Shown here in pieces: positions 40,462 to 49,535 of a DNA stretch of 64,000 nt (its first letter is position 1; each line of letters begins with the position of its first letter). The notes under the pieces are model-generated. The model ran no database searches. It was not told where the DNA came from and worked only from the letters and a program-made list of their open reading frames with translations. The stretch lies in contig OY969700.1 in assembly GCA_963702035.1 (NCBI GenBank), forward strand, positions 2,542,001 to 2,606,000. The letters run 5' to 3'. The stretch comes from VRUE01 sp963702035. GTDB lineage: Bacteria > Actinomycetota > Thermoleophilia > Solirubrobacterales > 70-9. Both the position numbers and the translations under genes were made by a program.

Positions 40462-41010
40462 ATGCTCCCCAGCCGCAGAACCACGCTTTCGCTGCTCGCT
40501 GTCCTCGCGCTCGCCGTGACCGCCTTCGCGCTCTCGGCCTGCGGCTACTCGAGCGACTCCAAGGACGTTCCCGAGGGCGAACCGGTGAAGCTTGGCGAGC
40601 TTCGCTACAACGTGATCTTCTCGCGCTACCTCAACCCGCACGACAACGAGGACTCGGCCTACCTGGTCGGCCAGCCCGAACCCCCCCGTGGCCACAGCTA
40701 TTTCGGCGTCTTCGTCGAAGTTCAGAACAAGAGCGAAGAGACGCAGACGCTCGCCGACTCCTTCACGATCACCGACGCCGGCCACCAGACCTTCGGGGCT
40801 CTTCCGAGCAAGAGCCTCTACGCCTTCCCCTTCGGCGGCAAGGTCGAGTCGCAGGAACAGATCCCCCTCGTCGACTCGACTCCGCAGCAGGGTTCGATCG
40901 AGGGTTCCCTGGTGCTCTTCGAGCTGCCGGCCTCGGCCTCCGAGAACCGCCCGCTGACGCTCTCCATCCCGGGCCCCGAAGGCCCGGCCGCGGTCACGCT
41001 CGACCTCTAA
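40462..41010 (+). CDS. lipoprotein with DUF4352-like domain
   Basis: The 182-residue protein has a lipoprotein signal peptide (LSLLAVLALAVTAFALSACGYSS, lipobox LSAC with Cys at about residue 27). An immunoglobulin-like beta domain follows (HSYFGVFVEVQNKSEETQTLADSFTITDAGHQTFGAL), as in DUF4352 proteins. It should be anchored to the outer face of the cytoplasmic membrane. The function is unknown. Its stop overlaps the end of the convergent penicillin-binding protein gene by 4 bp. Confidence 0.82.
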   Translation: MLPSRRTTLSLLAVLALAVTAFALSACGYSSDSKDVPEGEPVKLGELRYNVIFSRYLNPHDNEDSAYLVGQPEPPRGHSYFGVFVEVQNKSEETQTLADSFTITDAGHQTFGALPSKSLYAFPFGGKVESQEQIPLVDSTPQQGSIEGSLVLFELPASASENRPLTLSIPGPEGPAAVTLDL

Positions 41011-42737
41011 AGACCGGCCGAGAGGACTTCGCCGGCGATCGGGGCGGCTACTTCTCCGCCCGCCGCTTCGGCTTCGACCAGCAGGACGCCGACCGCCAGC
41101 TTGGCGTTTTCGGCGGGGGCGAAGGCGGTGAACCAGGCGTCCTTGATCTGCTCGGGTTCTTCTTCGCCCTCGGTGCCTGGCTTCGGGCCCAGCTCGGCGG
41201 TGCCGGTCTTGCCCGCCACCTGCGCCTCGGGGATCGCGGCGGCGTAGCCGGTGCCGCCGGTGACCACGCCGACCATCAGTTCGGTCAGCTCGCCGGCGAT
41301 CTTCTTCGACATCACCCGCACCGAGTCGGGGTCTGGCCGCAGCTTGCGGTTGGCGACGACCGAGGTCGGCTCGCGGACGCCGCCGTTGCCGATCGTCTGG
41401 GCGACGCTCGCCATCTGCAGCGGGGTCGCCAGCACCTCTCCCTGTCCGATCGCGGTCACGCCGAGGTCGACTTCTTCGCCGATTTCGGTCGGGATCGTCG
41501 ATTCGGGTGGTTCCACTTCGGCGACGATCCTCGGCGCGTAGAGAGCCGGGGGGGAATTGAAGCCGAAGCGTTCGGCGACCGCGACGAAATCGTCGTTGCC
41601 GATCTTCGGCCCCAGCGGGGCGAAGTCCGCGTTGCAGGACTCGGCGAAGGCTTCGCGGAAGGTGCCGCCGCAGAGCTCGCCGTTGGCGTTGCTGATGAAG
41701 CGGCCGCCGACGTTGGCGCCGTCGACGATTTCGAATTCGTCGTCGAGTGAGACGACGCCCTTCTCCAGTGCGGCCGTGGTGGTGACCGTCTTGAAGGTCG
41801 AGCCCGGCGGCTGCGGCGCCGAGAAGGCCTGGCCGGCGAGGGCACGGACATCGCCACTGTCGGCGTCGAGCACGGCAACGCCACCGGCACGGCCGGCCAA
41901 GCCGGAGACCGCCGCCATCTGCAGGTCGGGGTCGATCGTCGTCTTGACTGGTGCCCCTGGTTGCGGCTTGGCCTGGGAGAGGATCCGGGCCGAGCCTTCT
42001 TCGCCCACGGCGAGCAGCGAGCCGCCGGGCTTGCCGGCAAGGCGCGCGTTGAAAGCCTGCTCGAGGCCGCTGATGCCCACCGGCGTGCCGGCAGGGAAGC
42101 CCTGCCGGGCGAGCGTCGCGACATCTTCTTCCGCGGCCGTGCCGATTTCGCCGGCGACGTCGATCGCGGCGCTTCCCAGCGGGTGTTCGCGGGCTTCGGC
42201 GGAGCCCTCGGCGAGCACGGTCCCGTCGCGGGCGAGGATCGGCGCCCGCGGCGCCAGATCGATCCGGTTTTCCAGGCGCTCGCCGGGTTCGAGGCCGGGG
42301 AAGACGAGGCTCCGATCCCAGGCGATGCCGCCTTCGGCGTAGGGGAGGTCGAGATCGGCGCTGACCGTGCCAAAGGCCACCGTCCCGGCTTCGATCGGCA
42401 CCGGCACCTTGTCGACGCCGTTCTCGCTGCTGGGGTTGCCAGGCGAATGGACTTCGAGCGTGCGCAGCGTCGCGACCTCGGCCGCGTCGCGGTAGGCCTG
42501 GGCGAATTCGTCCTCGCCGACGGCGTGGCGCGAAGCTTCGTTCAGTTCTTGGTACATCGTGGCGAAGTCCTTCCGTGCCCAGGCCTGGCTGAAGCGTTCG
42601 GCGGCTTCCTTTTCCGGCGAGCCCGGGGACCCCGCCGAGGCGCCGAGCGCAAACGCGATCGCCGCGATGACGATAAGCGGAAGCGCGCGGGTTACGAGAC
42701 GGCGGCGGCGCTGCACCTCAGGAGGCAGAGGGTTCAC
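41007..42737 (-). CDS. class B penicillin-binding protein with MecA_N/NTF2-like domain
   Basis: The 576-residue protein has a single N-terminal membrane anchor (LPLIVIAAIAFALGASAG), an NTF2-like MecA_N domain (AAERFSQAWARKDFATMYQELNEASRHAVGEDEFAQAYRDAA), a PBP dimerisation region and a transpeptidase domain with SXXK (GSTFKTV), SXN (SCN in FAESCNADF) and KTG (VAGKTGTAEL). It cross-links peptidoglycan. The MecA_N plus transpeptidase layout matches PBP2a/PBP3-like enzymes with low beta-lactam affinity in Firmicutes and actinobacterial PbpA-like proteins; resistance cannot be inferred from sequence. The start is GTG. Confidence 0.92.
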   Translation of the reverse strand: MNPLPPEVQRRRRLVTRALPLIVIAAIAFALGASAGSPGSPEKEAAERFSQAWARKDFATMYQELNEASRHAVGEDEFAQAYRDAAEVATLRTLEVHSPGNPSSENGVDKVPVPIEAGTVAFGTVSADLDLPYAEGGIAWDRSLVFPGLEPGERLENRIDLAPRAPILARDGTVLAEGSAEAREHPLGSAAIDVAGEIGTAAEEDVATLARQGFPAGTPVGISGLEQAFNARLAGKPGGSLLAVGEEGSARILSQAKPQPGAPVKTTIDPDLQMAAVSGLAGRAGGVAVLDADSGDVRALAGQAFSAPQPPGSTFKTVTTTAALEKGVVSLDDEFEIVDGANVGGRFISNANGELCGGTFREAFAESCNADFAPLGPKIGNDDFVAVAERFGFNSPPALYAPRIVAEVEPPESTIPTEIGEEVDLGVTAIGQGEVLATPLQMASVAQTIGNGGVREPTSVVANRKLRPDPDSVRVMSKKIAGELTELMVGVVTGGTGYAAAIPEAQVAGKTGTAELGPKPGTEGEEEPEQIKDAWFTAFAPAENAKLAVGVLLVEAEAAGGEVAAPIAGEVLSAGL

Positions 42738-42756
42738 TGACGGAAACTTAGTGGGG

Positions 42757-42869
42757 GGAGGGGTCGGGTACTACTCCCGACTCAACTTTTTCGGTGTGGT
42801 GTTCTGCGGTTGTCCGAGATCGGATTGACGAAAAAGTACAAGCCGTCGGGAGCAGTACCCGACCCCTCC
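42757..42869. repeat. long inverted repeat, family 1 copy C
   Basis: Arms of 25 nt (42757-42781 and 42845-42869) pair at 24 of 25 positions. Core segments 42784-42799 (16 nt) and 42829-42842 (14 nt) are identical to 5314-5329 and 5360-5373 of copy B and form the same inner ACTTTTTCG/CGAAAAAGT stem, while outer arms differ completely. It lies between the MarP-like gene (stop 5 bp away) and the PBP gene on the same strand. Confidence 0.92.
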
Positions 42870-42873
42870 TCTC

Positions 42874-44025
42874 TCAACTCGTGCAGGGACCCGTGTCAAC
42901 AGGCGCCGCCGCCGTCTCGTTGTGAATAGCTTCTTGGACGATTTCGTTCGGGACGGCGAAGCCACCTGGGGGGCCGGTGGTGGTCGCGGCGAAGACGGTT
43001 GCCATTACTCGCCCCCTTGAATCGACCAGGGGGCCACCGGAGTTGCCGCTGCGCACGCTGCCACGCAAAAAAGCGATCGGGCGCTGGATCGGGCCCTTGC
43101 CGTAGGAGTCCTCGCTGATCACGTCGCTGGTATCGCCAAGGCGGGCGGCGGCGACTGCGTAGGGACCGTTCTCGGGGTAGCCGAGGACCGCGCCGGCAGT
43201 GCCGCGCTGTGGGTCAGGGGCGGTTCCCAGCGCGGGGATCGAGGGGGCGTCGATCCGCAGCAGCGCCAGGTCGTTGCCCGGGTCGTAGTGAACCGGGGTG
43301 GCGTCGAGGGAAGCGCCGTCGATCGTGGTCACCGTGGTGTCGTCCTCGCCGGCGACCACGTGGGCATTGGTGACGACGAGACCCGGCTGGACGACCCAGC
43401 CGGACCCCTCGACGCCGAGGCCGCAGGCGGTGCCCAGCACACGCACCACCGAGCGGCTGGCCCGCGCCACGTCCGGGTCGGAGGCGATCCCCGGATCCGG
43501 TGGGGGCACGGGGGTGGTCGGGCCGGCAATCGACGGAGCCGGGTTGACGCGGTTGAGCGCGTTGAGGACCGGGCCGGATGGCGGCAGCAGGTCGTTGAGG
43601 CCGCGCAGGATCTCCGAGCGCTGCACGTCGCCCCGCAACTGTGCGGTGCCCGGAGCGTGTAACGCCACCGCGCCGAAGACCCAGGTCAGCCCCAGCGCCA
43701 CGGCGGCGATCAGCGCGGCGCCACCGGCGCCGTCGGCCAGGTGCAGCGCCCGGCCGCGGACCACGTGCTCGCGCAGTCCCAGGGCGAGGCTCTCCAGCGT
43801 CACCGCGATCACCGCACCGGCCAGCAGCGCGCCCAGCGCGGCGAAGAGCGGCGCGTAGGGTGAGTTCGAGCCTTCGTTGAGCAGCAGCGGCCCGAGCCGG
43901 CTGCCGGCCAGGGCCCCGGTGCCGAACCCGAGCAGGGTGAGCATCCCGACGATCAATCCCTGCCGGTAGCCCCACATGGCGAATGCGATCGTGAAGGCGA
44001 CGATCGCCCAGTCGAGAACGGTCAT
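42874..44025 (-). CDS. MarP-like membrane serine protease (CvpA domain + trypsin-like domain)
   Basis: The 383-residue protein has four transmembrane helices in an N-terminal CvpA-like domain (residues 1 to about 125) and a periplasmic trypsin-fold protease. The catalytic residues are His in VVTNAHVVAG, Asp in DPGNDLALLRID and Ser in GSVRSGNSGGPLVD. The layout matches the mycobacterial acid-resistance protease MarP, which processes peptidoglycan hydrolases. ATG 44025 was preferred over a TTG 12 bp upstream. It faces the divergent HxlR-type regulator, and a palindrome lies between the two starts. Confidence 0.92.
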   Translation of the reverse strand: MTVLDWAIVAFTIAFAMWGYRQGLIVGMLTLLGFGTGALAGSRLGPLLLNEGSNSPYAPLFAALGALLAGAVIAVTLESLALGLREHVVRGRALHLADGAGGAALIAAVALGLTWVFGAVALHAPGTAQLRGDVQRSEILRGLNDLLPPSGPVLNALNRVNPAPSIAGPTTPVPPPDPGIASDPDVARASRSVVRVLGTACGLGVEGSGWVVQPGLVVTNAHVVAGEDDTTVTTIDGASLDATPVHYDPGNDLALLRIDAPSIPALGTAPDPQRGTAGAVLGYPENGPYAVAAARLGDTSDVISEDSYGKGPIQRPIAFLRGSVRSGNSGGPLVDSRGRVMATVFAATTTGPPGGFAVPNEIVQEAIHNETAAAPVDTGPCTS

Positions 44026-44049
44026 GTGGTAATCCAAGCAGGCCCGTCA

Positions 44050-44064
44050 CTTACGTTCAGTAAG
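44050..44064. promoter_or_regulatory. HxlR-type operator candidate
   Basis: CTTAC-gttca-GTAAG is a perfect 5-bp inverted repeat 10 bp before the HxlR-family start and 25 bp before the divergent MarP-like start. TTAC-N5-GTAA sites are typical for HxlR/YodB-type regulators, so autoregulation and control of the protease gene are likely. Confidence 0.6.
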
Positions 44065-44073
44065 CTGAGCGAA

Positions 44074-44409
44074 GTGGAGGCCGTATCTGCCCAAGAACAG
44101 CCCCCCGGCGTCTGCCCTCACTTCCACGCGGCGATCGAGCTGATCGGCAAGCGCTGGACCGGGGCGATCGTCTTTGCCCTGACCGAGGGGCCGCTGCGCT
44201 TCGGTGAGCTTGCCAAGGCGGTGCCGGGACTCTCCGACCGCCTGCTCTCGCAGCGCCTGCGCGAGCTCGAGCAGGAGGGCTTGGTGGAGCGCGAGGTGGA
44301 ACCCGGCTCGCCGGTGCACGTCACCTACTCGCTGACCGAGGCCGGCGCGGAGCTGCGCCCGACCATCGCCGAGCTGAAGTTGTGGGCCAAACGCTGGCGC
44401 TCTGAGTAG
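44074..44409 (+). CDS. HxlR-family winged-helix transcriptional regulator
   Basis: The 111-residue protein contains CPHFHAAIELIGKRWTGAIVFALTEGPLRFGELAKAVPGLSDRLLSQRLRELEQEGLVEREV, the HxlR winged helix with the conserved cysteine just before the domain (here Cys14), which can sense electrophiles or redox state in relatives. GTG 44074 was chosen because the upstream in-frame codons overlap a palindromic operator-like site. It is divergent from the MarP-like protease and 10 bp upstream of xseA. Confidence 0.88.
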   Translation: MEAVSAQEQPPGVCPHFHAAIELIGKRWTGAIVFALTEGPLRFGELAKAVPGLSDRLLSQRLRELEQEGLVEREVEPGSPVHVTYSLTEAGAELRPTIAELKLWAKRWRSE

Positions 44410-44419
44410 CCTCACCCAG

Positions 44420-45712
44420 GTGGAAGAGCTACCTGGGCCGTTTCCTGTGGGGCGTTATGCACGCAAGCTCGAAGAGGAGATGCGCCGTCGAGCGCGGGTA
44501 TCTCTTATTGGCGAGGTCACTGGACTCAGCCGGAGCAAAGCCCAAGCGTATTTCGAGTTGCGCGATGCCGAGGGTGCTGTGCCTTGCGCAATCTGGCTGA
44601 ACGAGCTCGAAAAACTTGAACTTCCAGAGCAGGGTCTGCGTGACGGAGCCGAAGTCGTAATTGGTGGAGGCCCCGACTACTACCGGGGTGGGTCGCAGGC
44701 GTCGCCCAGCTTCTTCTTCCGCGCAACCCATATCCGCCTCGCCGGCGAGGGCGATCTGCTGGCGCGGCTGGACGCGCTGCGCAAACAGCTGCGTGCCGAG
44801 GGGCTGTTCGAGCTGCAAAAGCAGCTGACCCGACCGCGCCTGCCGAAGACGATCGGGGTGGTCACGGCAGAGAGCGGCGCGGCCAGGCGCGACCTGCTCG
44901 CCGGCCTGCAGAGGCGGGGGTGGGCTGGAACCGTGATCTGGGCCTTTGCGCCGGTCCAGGACCGGCGCGCCGCTCCCGCTATCGGCGCGGCGATTCAGGA
45001 GCTCGCGGCGACGCCGGCGGTCGAGGCGATCGTCGTCACCCGCGGCGGCGGCAGCCTCGCCGACCTCTGGGCGTTCTGCGACGAGACCCTCTGCCGCACG
45101 GTGGCGATGCTGCGCGTGCCGGTGATCAGCGCCGTCGGCCACGAGCGCGACTCGACCCTGATCGACGATGTCGCCGCGGTCGCCTGCTCGACCCCGACCC
45201 ACGCCGCCGAGGCGGTTGTGCCGCTCGATTGCCTCGCCGCGCGCGCCGCGTTGACCCGCAGCGCCGTCGCGCTGCGGCGGGCGGGGGAGGGCGCCGTGGG
45301 CACCCGCAGCCGGCACCTGGTGGCGCTGGCCCGCGGCCCGGCGCGGGCATTGCGGCGCGAGCGAGTCGCGCTCAACCAGAAGACGCGGGAGATCCGCGCT
45401 TCCTCCGAGCGCGGCCTGGCCGAGCGCCGCGGCTTCCAGCGCCGGCTCGCCTCGGTCGTGCTCGCGCGTGCCGCCCGCCGTGCCGCCGGCGCGGACGCGG
45501 ACAGCAAGCGCGAGGCATTGCGGCGGGCGCAGGTGGCGTTCCGCGCGCACGAACCCGAGCGCACCCTGGAACGCGGCTACGCCCTCGCCGAGGACAGCGG
45601 CGGGGAGCCGGTGACGAGCGCCGCCGCCGCACTCGCCGCCAAGCACGTCAGACTGCGCTTCGCCGACGGCGGCGTCGGCGCCGAGATCGATCGAGACGGG
45701 GGTGGGGGATGA
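44420..45712 (+). CDS. xseA: exodeoxyribonuclease VII large subunit
   Basis: The 430-residue protein has an N-terminal OB fold (RVSLIGEVTGLSRSKAQAYFELRDAEGAVPCAIW) and the Exonuc_VII_L catalytic domain with the signatures IGVVTAESGAARRDLL, VTRGGGSLADLWAFCDETLCRTVA and PVISAVGHERDSTLIDDVAAVACSTPTHAAE. A helical C-terminal part follows for binding of small subunits. The enzyme degrades single-stranded DNA. GTG 44420 is the start. The xseB ATG overlaps its stop (ATGA). Confidence 0.95.
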   Translation: MEELPGPFPVGRYARKLEEEMRRRARVSLIGEVTGLSRSKAQAYFELRDAEGAVPCAIWLNELEKLELPEQGLRDGAEVVIGGGPDYYRGGSQASPSFFFRATHIRLAGEGDLLARLDALRKQLRAEGLFELQKQLTRPRLPKTIGVVTAESGAARRDLLAGLQRRGWAGTVIWAFAPVQDRRAAPAIGAAIQELAATPAVEAIVVTRGGGSLADLWAFCDETLCRTVAMLRVPVISAVGHERDSTLIDDVAAVACSTPTHAAEAVVPLDCLAARAALTRSAVALRRAGEGAVGTRSRHLVALARGPARALRRERVALNQKTREIRASSERGLAERRGFQRRLASVVLARAARRAAGADADSKREALRRAQVAFRAHEPERTLERGYALAEDSGGEPVTSAAAALAAKHVRLRFADGGVGAEIDRDGGGG

Positions 45713-45927
45713 GCGAGGCACCAGAGTCCTATGAGGCCGCCGTCGAGCGGCTCGAGCAGATCATCGACCGTCTCGACTCCGGTCAGGCCGGCCTGCGCGA
45801 AACGCTCGATCTCTGCCGCGAGGGCCGTGAGCTCGTCACCTACTGCTCGACCGAGCTCGACGCGGTCAGCGAGGGCCTGGAAGAGCTGCGACTCGACGAG
45901 CTTGCGGCCAAACTCGAGCCGTCCTGA
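45709..45927 (+). CDS. xseB: exodeoxyribonuclease VII small subunit
   Basis: The 72-residue helical protein MSEAPESYEAAVERLEQIID, followed by RLDSGQAGLRETLDLCREGRELVTYCSTELDAV, matches the XseB family (YEEAxxRLExIVxxLExG pattern). Several copies bind one XseA. Its ATG overlaps the xseA stop by 4 bp. The stop is immediately followed by a family 2 repeat that separates it from the convergent addA-like gene. Confidence 0.95.
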   Translation: MSEAPESYEAAVERLEQIIDRLDSGQAGLRETLDLCREGRELVTYCSTELDAVSEGLEELRLDELAAKLEPS

Positions 45928-46030
45928 CCTGAGGTCGCCTGACCGGCGCATACCGGCGTCCTCGGTCGCTCACGTGCAGAGCACGCTTCGCTCCCTGTGT
46001 CCTTGGTCTGCTTGGTCAGACGACCTCAGG
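45928..46030. repeat. palindromic repeat, family 2 copy J (intact reference copy)
   Basis: Terminal arms of 17 nt (45928-45944 and 46014-46030) pair at 16 of 17 positions; the right arm contains the TGA stop of the addA-like gene. The internal hairpin CGTGC-AGA-GCACG lies at 45973-45985. Segments 45939-45951 and 45973-45986 are identical to the IS-split copy K, and this copy shows the uninterrupted sequence across the IS insertion point (GTCCT joined to TGGTCTGCTTGG). Confidence 0.88.
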
Positions 46031-49000
46031 GCCCGAGCAGAGGCGGTTTAGGGCTGGACAGTCGCGGCAGAGGTCCCAGCTGCGCTGCTCTACCGCGGCC
46101 ACCGGAAACTCGCCGGTGCCGATCCGGGCGATGACCGCCGCCAGCGCCTCGCGCCCCCGTTGCATCGCCTCGCTGTCGAGCAGCTCGATCACGGGTTCCT
46201 CCGGCTGCTCGAGGAAGACGTAGGCGACCTCGACCTCCTCGACATCGTGTGCCTCGGCGACCGCGAGGGCGTAGATCGTCTTCTGGGTCGCGTACTTGGC
46301 GGCGCGCTCGGCCGGCGAGGAGCCGCCCAGGCGGTCGGTCTTGTAGTCGATGACGAGGGGCGGGGCGCCATCGCGCTCGACCAGCAGGTCGATCGAGCCA
46401 CGCAGCGTCGTGTCGGCGACGCCGAGGAGCAGGGGCACCTCGGCCCGGCAGCTCGCGCTCGGCACTCGCACCCGCTCGCGCAACAGGCTGGAGCCGAGCC
46501 AGGCGCGCACGGGGGCGAGCAGCGCGGCCTCCGTCTCCTCCGTGGGCTCGCGCCACTCGTTGGCCGCACTCCACTCGAGCAGCGAGTGCACGGCCGCACC
46601 TCGGGCCGCCGCTTCTCCTCGCTTCCCTGGCCCACCTTCAGCGCTTGCGTTCGTCCTTTGTGGCGCTATACCGGACAAAGGACGAACGCGGTCGCCGAGA
46701 CCGAGCACGCGCTCCATGTAGAAGCGGTACGCGCATTCCTCATAGGAGGCGATCGCCGTGTAGGAGAGGGGGCGATTTGGGACTGCGGGTGGGCGACGCG
46801 TTGGCAGTGGCGCCTCGCCCCCGCCGAGGGTTGCCGGCGCCACTGGCTCGCGCCGCGTCGCGGTCAGCTCGATGGCCCGCTCGGGCGAGGGCAGGCTCAC
46901 TCGCACAGCGATCCGCGAAGGCGCGAGGCTCGCATCGAGACCCTCGCGAGGCCGTGGGGCGGGGATCTCGATCGCCGAGTCGCCCTCGCGGTCGACCTCG
47001 AAGCCGTCGAGGATGCGCTCGATCACGGGCGTGCCGGGTTGCGTCGCCCGCCCTGGCCGCGGCATCGCAATGCCGCTGAGGATCAGCCGCTCGCGCGCTC
47101 GGGTCGCGGCGACGTGGAAGAGGCGCAGCTCCTCCGCCGCTTCGCGCTGCTGCGCCTCCGCGCAGAGCTCCTCGTGCGCGAAGAGGTTGAGCGAGGCGGC
47201 GCCGAGGCGGCGCAGCTGTAGCCCCACCCGAGGCTCTGCCTGCTCGTGACCGAGCGTCAACGCCGGCAGTCGCGATCCGGCCAGCAGCCGCCGCGAGAGG
47301 TTGGGGACGGCGACGACGCCGAACTCGAGCCCCTTGGCGCTGTGCACGGTCATGATCCGCACCCCGTCGTGCCCCTCGATCGCGCTTGCCGCCTCCGCCT
47401 CCGCGTCGGCTTCGGCGCGGGCGAGGAGGAAGTCGAGCAGGCCGCGCAGGTCGCGTCCCTCGCGGGCCTCGAACTCTTCGGCCAGGCGCATCAGCTTGCG
47501 TACGTTGGCGAAGCGCGCCTCGCCCGAGGGACGCATCAGGACCGCCAGGTCATACCCGGTCTCGGCGACCGCGGCGTCGATCAAACCCGCGAGCGACAGC
47601 CGCCCGGCCCGCGCGCGCAGCCCGCCGACCGTGCCCGCGAAGTCGCGCAGCAGGGCCAGCTCCGACTCCGGGATCTCCGTCAGTCGCTCTGGGTCCTCCA
47701 TCTCGCCCTCGCCCAGGACCGCCGCCCGCTCGAGTGCCGGCCAGACGTGCCGCCGCCGGCCCGCCGCCGCGCGCAACAGCCATAGCGTGTCCGGGGCGGC
47801 GCCGCAGGCGGGGGAGGCGAGCGCGCCGAACAGGGCCTGGTCGTCGAGCGGGTTGGCGATCGTCGCCAGCAGGGCGCAGACGTCGGCGACCTGCTGCTGG
47901 GACCAGTAACCACGGCCGCCGATCGTGTAGGGGCGCAGGCCGGCGCGCTCCAGCGAGTCCTCGTAGGCATCGAGGTGGGTGAAGGCGCGCAGCAGGACGA
48001 CCATCTCGCCGCGCTCGACGCCGCTCTCGGCGAGCTCGCTGAGCCGCATAGCGAGGAAGCGAGCCTCGGCCAGGTGGTTCGGTGGAGTGTCGGCATCGGT
48101 CGCCGGCGCCAAGTCGATTCCCTCGCCGTCCCAGCCGTCGCGCGCGGTCAGCAACAGCTCCACCGCCGGCCCATTTCCGGGCGGCTCGGCTTGTTGGGGC
48201 AGGGCGCCGACGCGGAGCGGACGGAAGGCGTCGCCGAGCAGCTTCTCGCCGATCGCGTTGACGGCGCCGATCACCTCGGGGCGCGAGCGGAAGTTGCCGC
48301 TCAGCTCGATCGCCGCCGCGTCGTCGCTCTGCTCGACCGCGCGTCGCCGCTCACGGAAGACGTCGAGGTCGGCGTGGCGGAAGCCGTAGATCGACTGCAG
48401 CTCGTCGCCGACGACCATCAGCTCCGAGCGCGGTCCACGCAGCGCCTCGATCAAGCGCAGCTGCAGCCGGTTGGTGTCCTGGAACTCGTCGACCAGCAGG
48501 TGGCTGAAGCGCGTCCGGTAGGCGTTGCCGATCTCCTCGCGTTCGAGCAGGCGCACGGCGCGCAGCTGCAGGTCCTCGAAGTCGAGCCCTTCGCGGCGCT
48601 CCTTGGCCGCCTCGAAGCGCCGCGAGAAGAGAGCGAGGAGCTCGGCGATCTGCCGGTAGGCCTCGCCTCCCTCACCGGCCTCCGCGGCGCGGGCGACCGC
48701 CGCGTCGATCGCCTCCCGGTAGGCGTTCATCGATTTCGCCTTGCTGTCGGTCCGCAGCGCGGTCAGCTCGTTGAGATCCGGGACGCCGTCGCCGAGCACG
48801 GCCAGGGCCCGTTCGACCAGTTCGCGACCGGCGTTGGTCGGCTTCAGCTCCTCGAGCGTCTGCGCCGCGACCGTGGCGGCCCGGCGGACGGCGGCCTCGG
48901 GATCCGGCGTGGGTGGGTCCGGCAGGCGAGGGGCGGCGACTCCGCGGCTGCGCAGCTCGGCGTGGATGCCGCTGACGATCGCCCGCAGGCCACCGATCTC

Positions 49001-49477
49001 GAAGGCGGCGACGGTCCGCTCGCGCGCTGCGTCCCCGTCGGCGAGGAATTCGACCAGGGCGTCGTCGAACGCCTCGCGCGCGGCGCGCTCGGTCTCGGGC
49101 GCGTCGAGGACGCGGAAGCGAGGATCGACCCCGGCCGCCACCGGGTGGCCGGCGAGCAGCCGGTTGCAGAAGCCGTGGATGGTCGTCACCCAGGCACCGC
49201 CGATCGTCGCCAGCAGCTCACGGGCGCGCTGGGACCCGTCGCCGGCGCGCAACTCGAGCTGGGCGCGGATGCGCTGCCGCAGCTCGGCCGCCGCCTTGTC
49301 GGTGAAGGTGAAGGCGAGGACCGCGTCGGGGGCGACGCCGAGGTCGCAGACGAGGCGGCAGTAGCGATCGACCATGACCCCGGTCTTGCCGGTCCCGGCC
49401 CCGGCCTCGACAAGGACGTCGTGGCCACGGGCCTCGATCGCCAGCGACTGTTCCGGGGTGGGCGTGCGCTCGCTCAT
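46016..49477 (-). CDS. UvrD/RecB-like helicase-nuclease (AddA-type)
   Basis: The 1153-residue protein starts with TPEQSLAIEARGHDVLVEAGAGTGKTGVMVDRY (Walker A GAGTGKT, residues 26-32) and contains superfamily 1A helicase motifs (AFTFTDKAAAELRQRI, VDEFQDTNRLQLRLIEAL, VVGDELQSIYGFRHAD, TVHSAKGLEF, HVAATRARERLIL). Its C-terminal RecB-type nuclease has GSIDLLVERDGAPPLVIDYKTDRL (near residue 1045). It would unwind and resect double-strand breaks with the upstream AddB-like subunit, encoded 58 bp before it on the same strand. ATG 49477 begins the homologous region. The TGA stop lies in a family 2 repeat arm. Confidence 0.92.
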   Translation of the reverse strand: MSERTPTPEQSLAIEARGHDVLVEAGAGTGKTGVMVDRYCRLVCDLGVAPDAVLAFTFTDKAAAELRQRIRAQLELRAGDGSQRARELLATIGGAWVTTIHGFCNRLLAGHPVAAGVDPRFRVLDAPETERAAREAFDDALVEFLADGDAARERTVAAFEIGGLRAIVSGIHAELRSRGVAAPRLPDPPTPDPEAAVRRAATVAAQTLEELKPTNAGRELVERALAVLGDGVPDLNELTALRTDSKAKSMNAYREAIDAAVARAAEAGEGGEAYRQIAELLALFSRRFEAAKERREGLDFEDLQLRAVRLLEREEIGNAYRTRFSHLLVDEFQDTNRLQLRLIEALRGPRSELMVVGDELQSIYGFRHADLDVFRERRRAVEQSDDAAAIELSGNFRSRPEVIGAVNAIGEKLLGDAFRPLRVGALPQQAEPPGNGPAVELLLTARDGWDGEGIDLAPATDADTPPNHLAEARFLAMRLSELAESGVERGEMVVLLRAFTHLDAYEDSLERAGLRPYTIGGRGYWSQQQVADVCALLATIANPLDDQALFGALASPACGAAPDTLWLLRAAAGRRRHVWPALERAAVLGEGEMEDPERLTEIPESELALLRDFAGTVGGLRARAGRLSLAGLIDAAVAETGYDLAVLMRPSGEARFANVRKLMRLAEEFEAREGRDLRGLLDFLLARAEADAEAEAASAIEGHDGVRIMTVHSAKGLEFGVVAVPNLSRRLLAGSRLPALTLGHEQAEPRVGLQLRRLGAASLNLFAHEELCAEAQQREAAEELRLFHVAATRARERLILSGIAMPRPGRATQPGTPVIERILDGFEVDREGDSAIEIPAPRPREGLDASLAPSRIAVRVSLPSPERAIELTATRREPVAPATLGGGEAPLPTRRPPAVPNRPLSYTAIASYEECAYRFYMERVLGLGDRVRPLSGIAPQRTNASAEGGPGKRGEAAARGAAVHSLLEWSAANEWREPTEETEAALLAPVRAWLGSSLLRERVRVPSASCRAEVPLLLGVADTTLRGSIDLLVERDGAPPLVIDYKTDRLGGSSPAERAAKYATQKTIYALAVAEAHDVEEVEVAYVFLEQPEEPVIELLDSEAMQRGREALAAVIARIGTGEFPVAAVEQRSWDLCRDCPALNRLCSGPEVV

Positions 49478-49535
49478 GGTCGACTCGCCGCTGTGGACTT
49501 TTGACGTGCTACTGGACGTAGAAAGTCCGAAGCGT

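Noticed and set aside
41007..42737. MecA_N-type PBP considered as an acquired beta-lactam resistance gene
   Set aside because: Base composition and context are native, and this domain layout is common in actinobacterial cell-wall PBPs.
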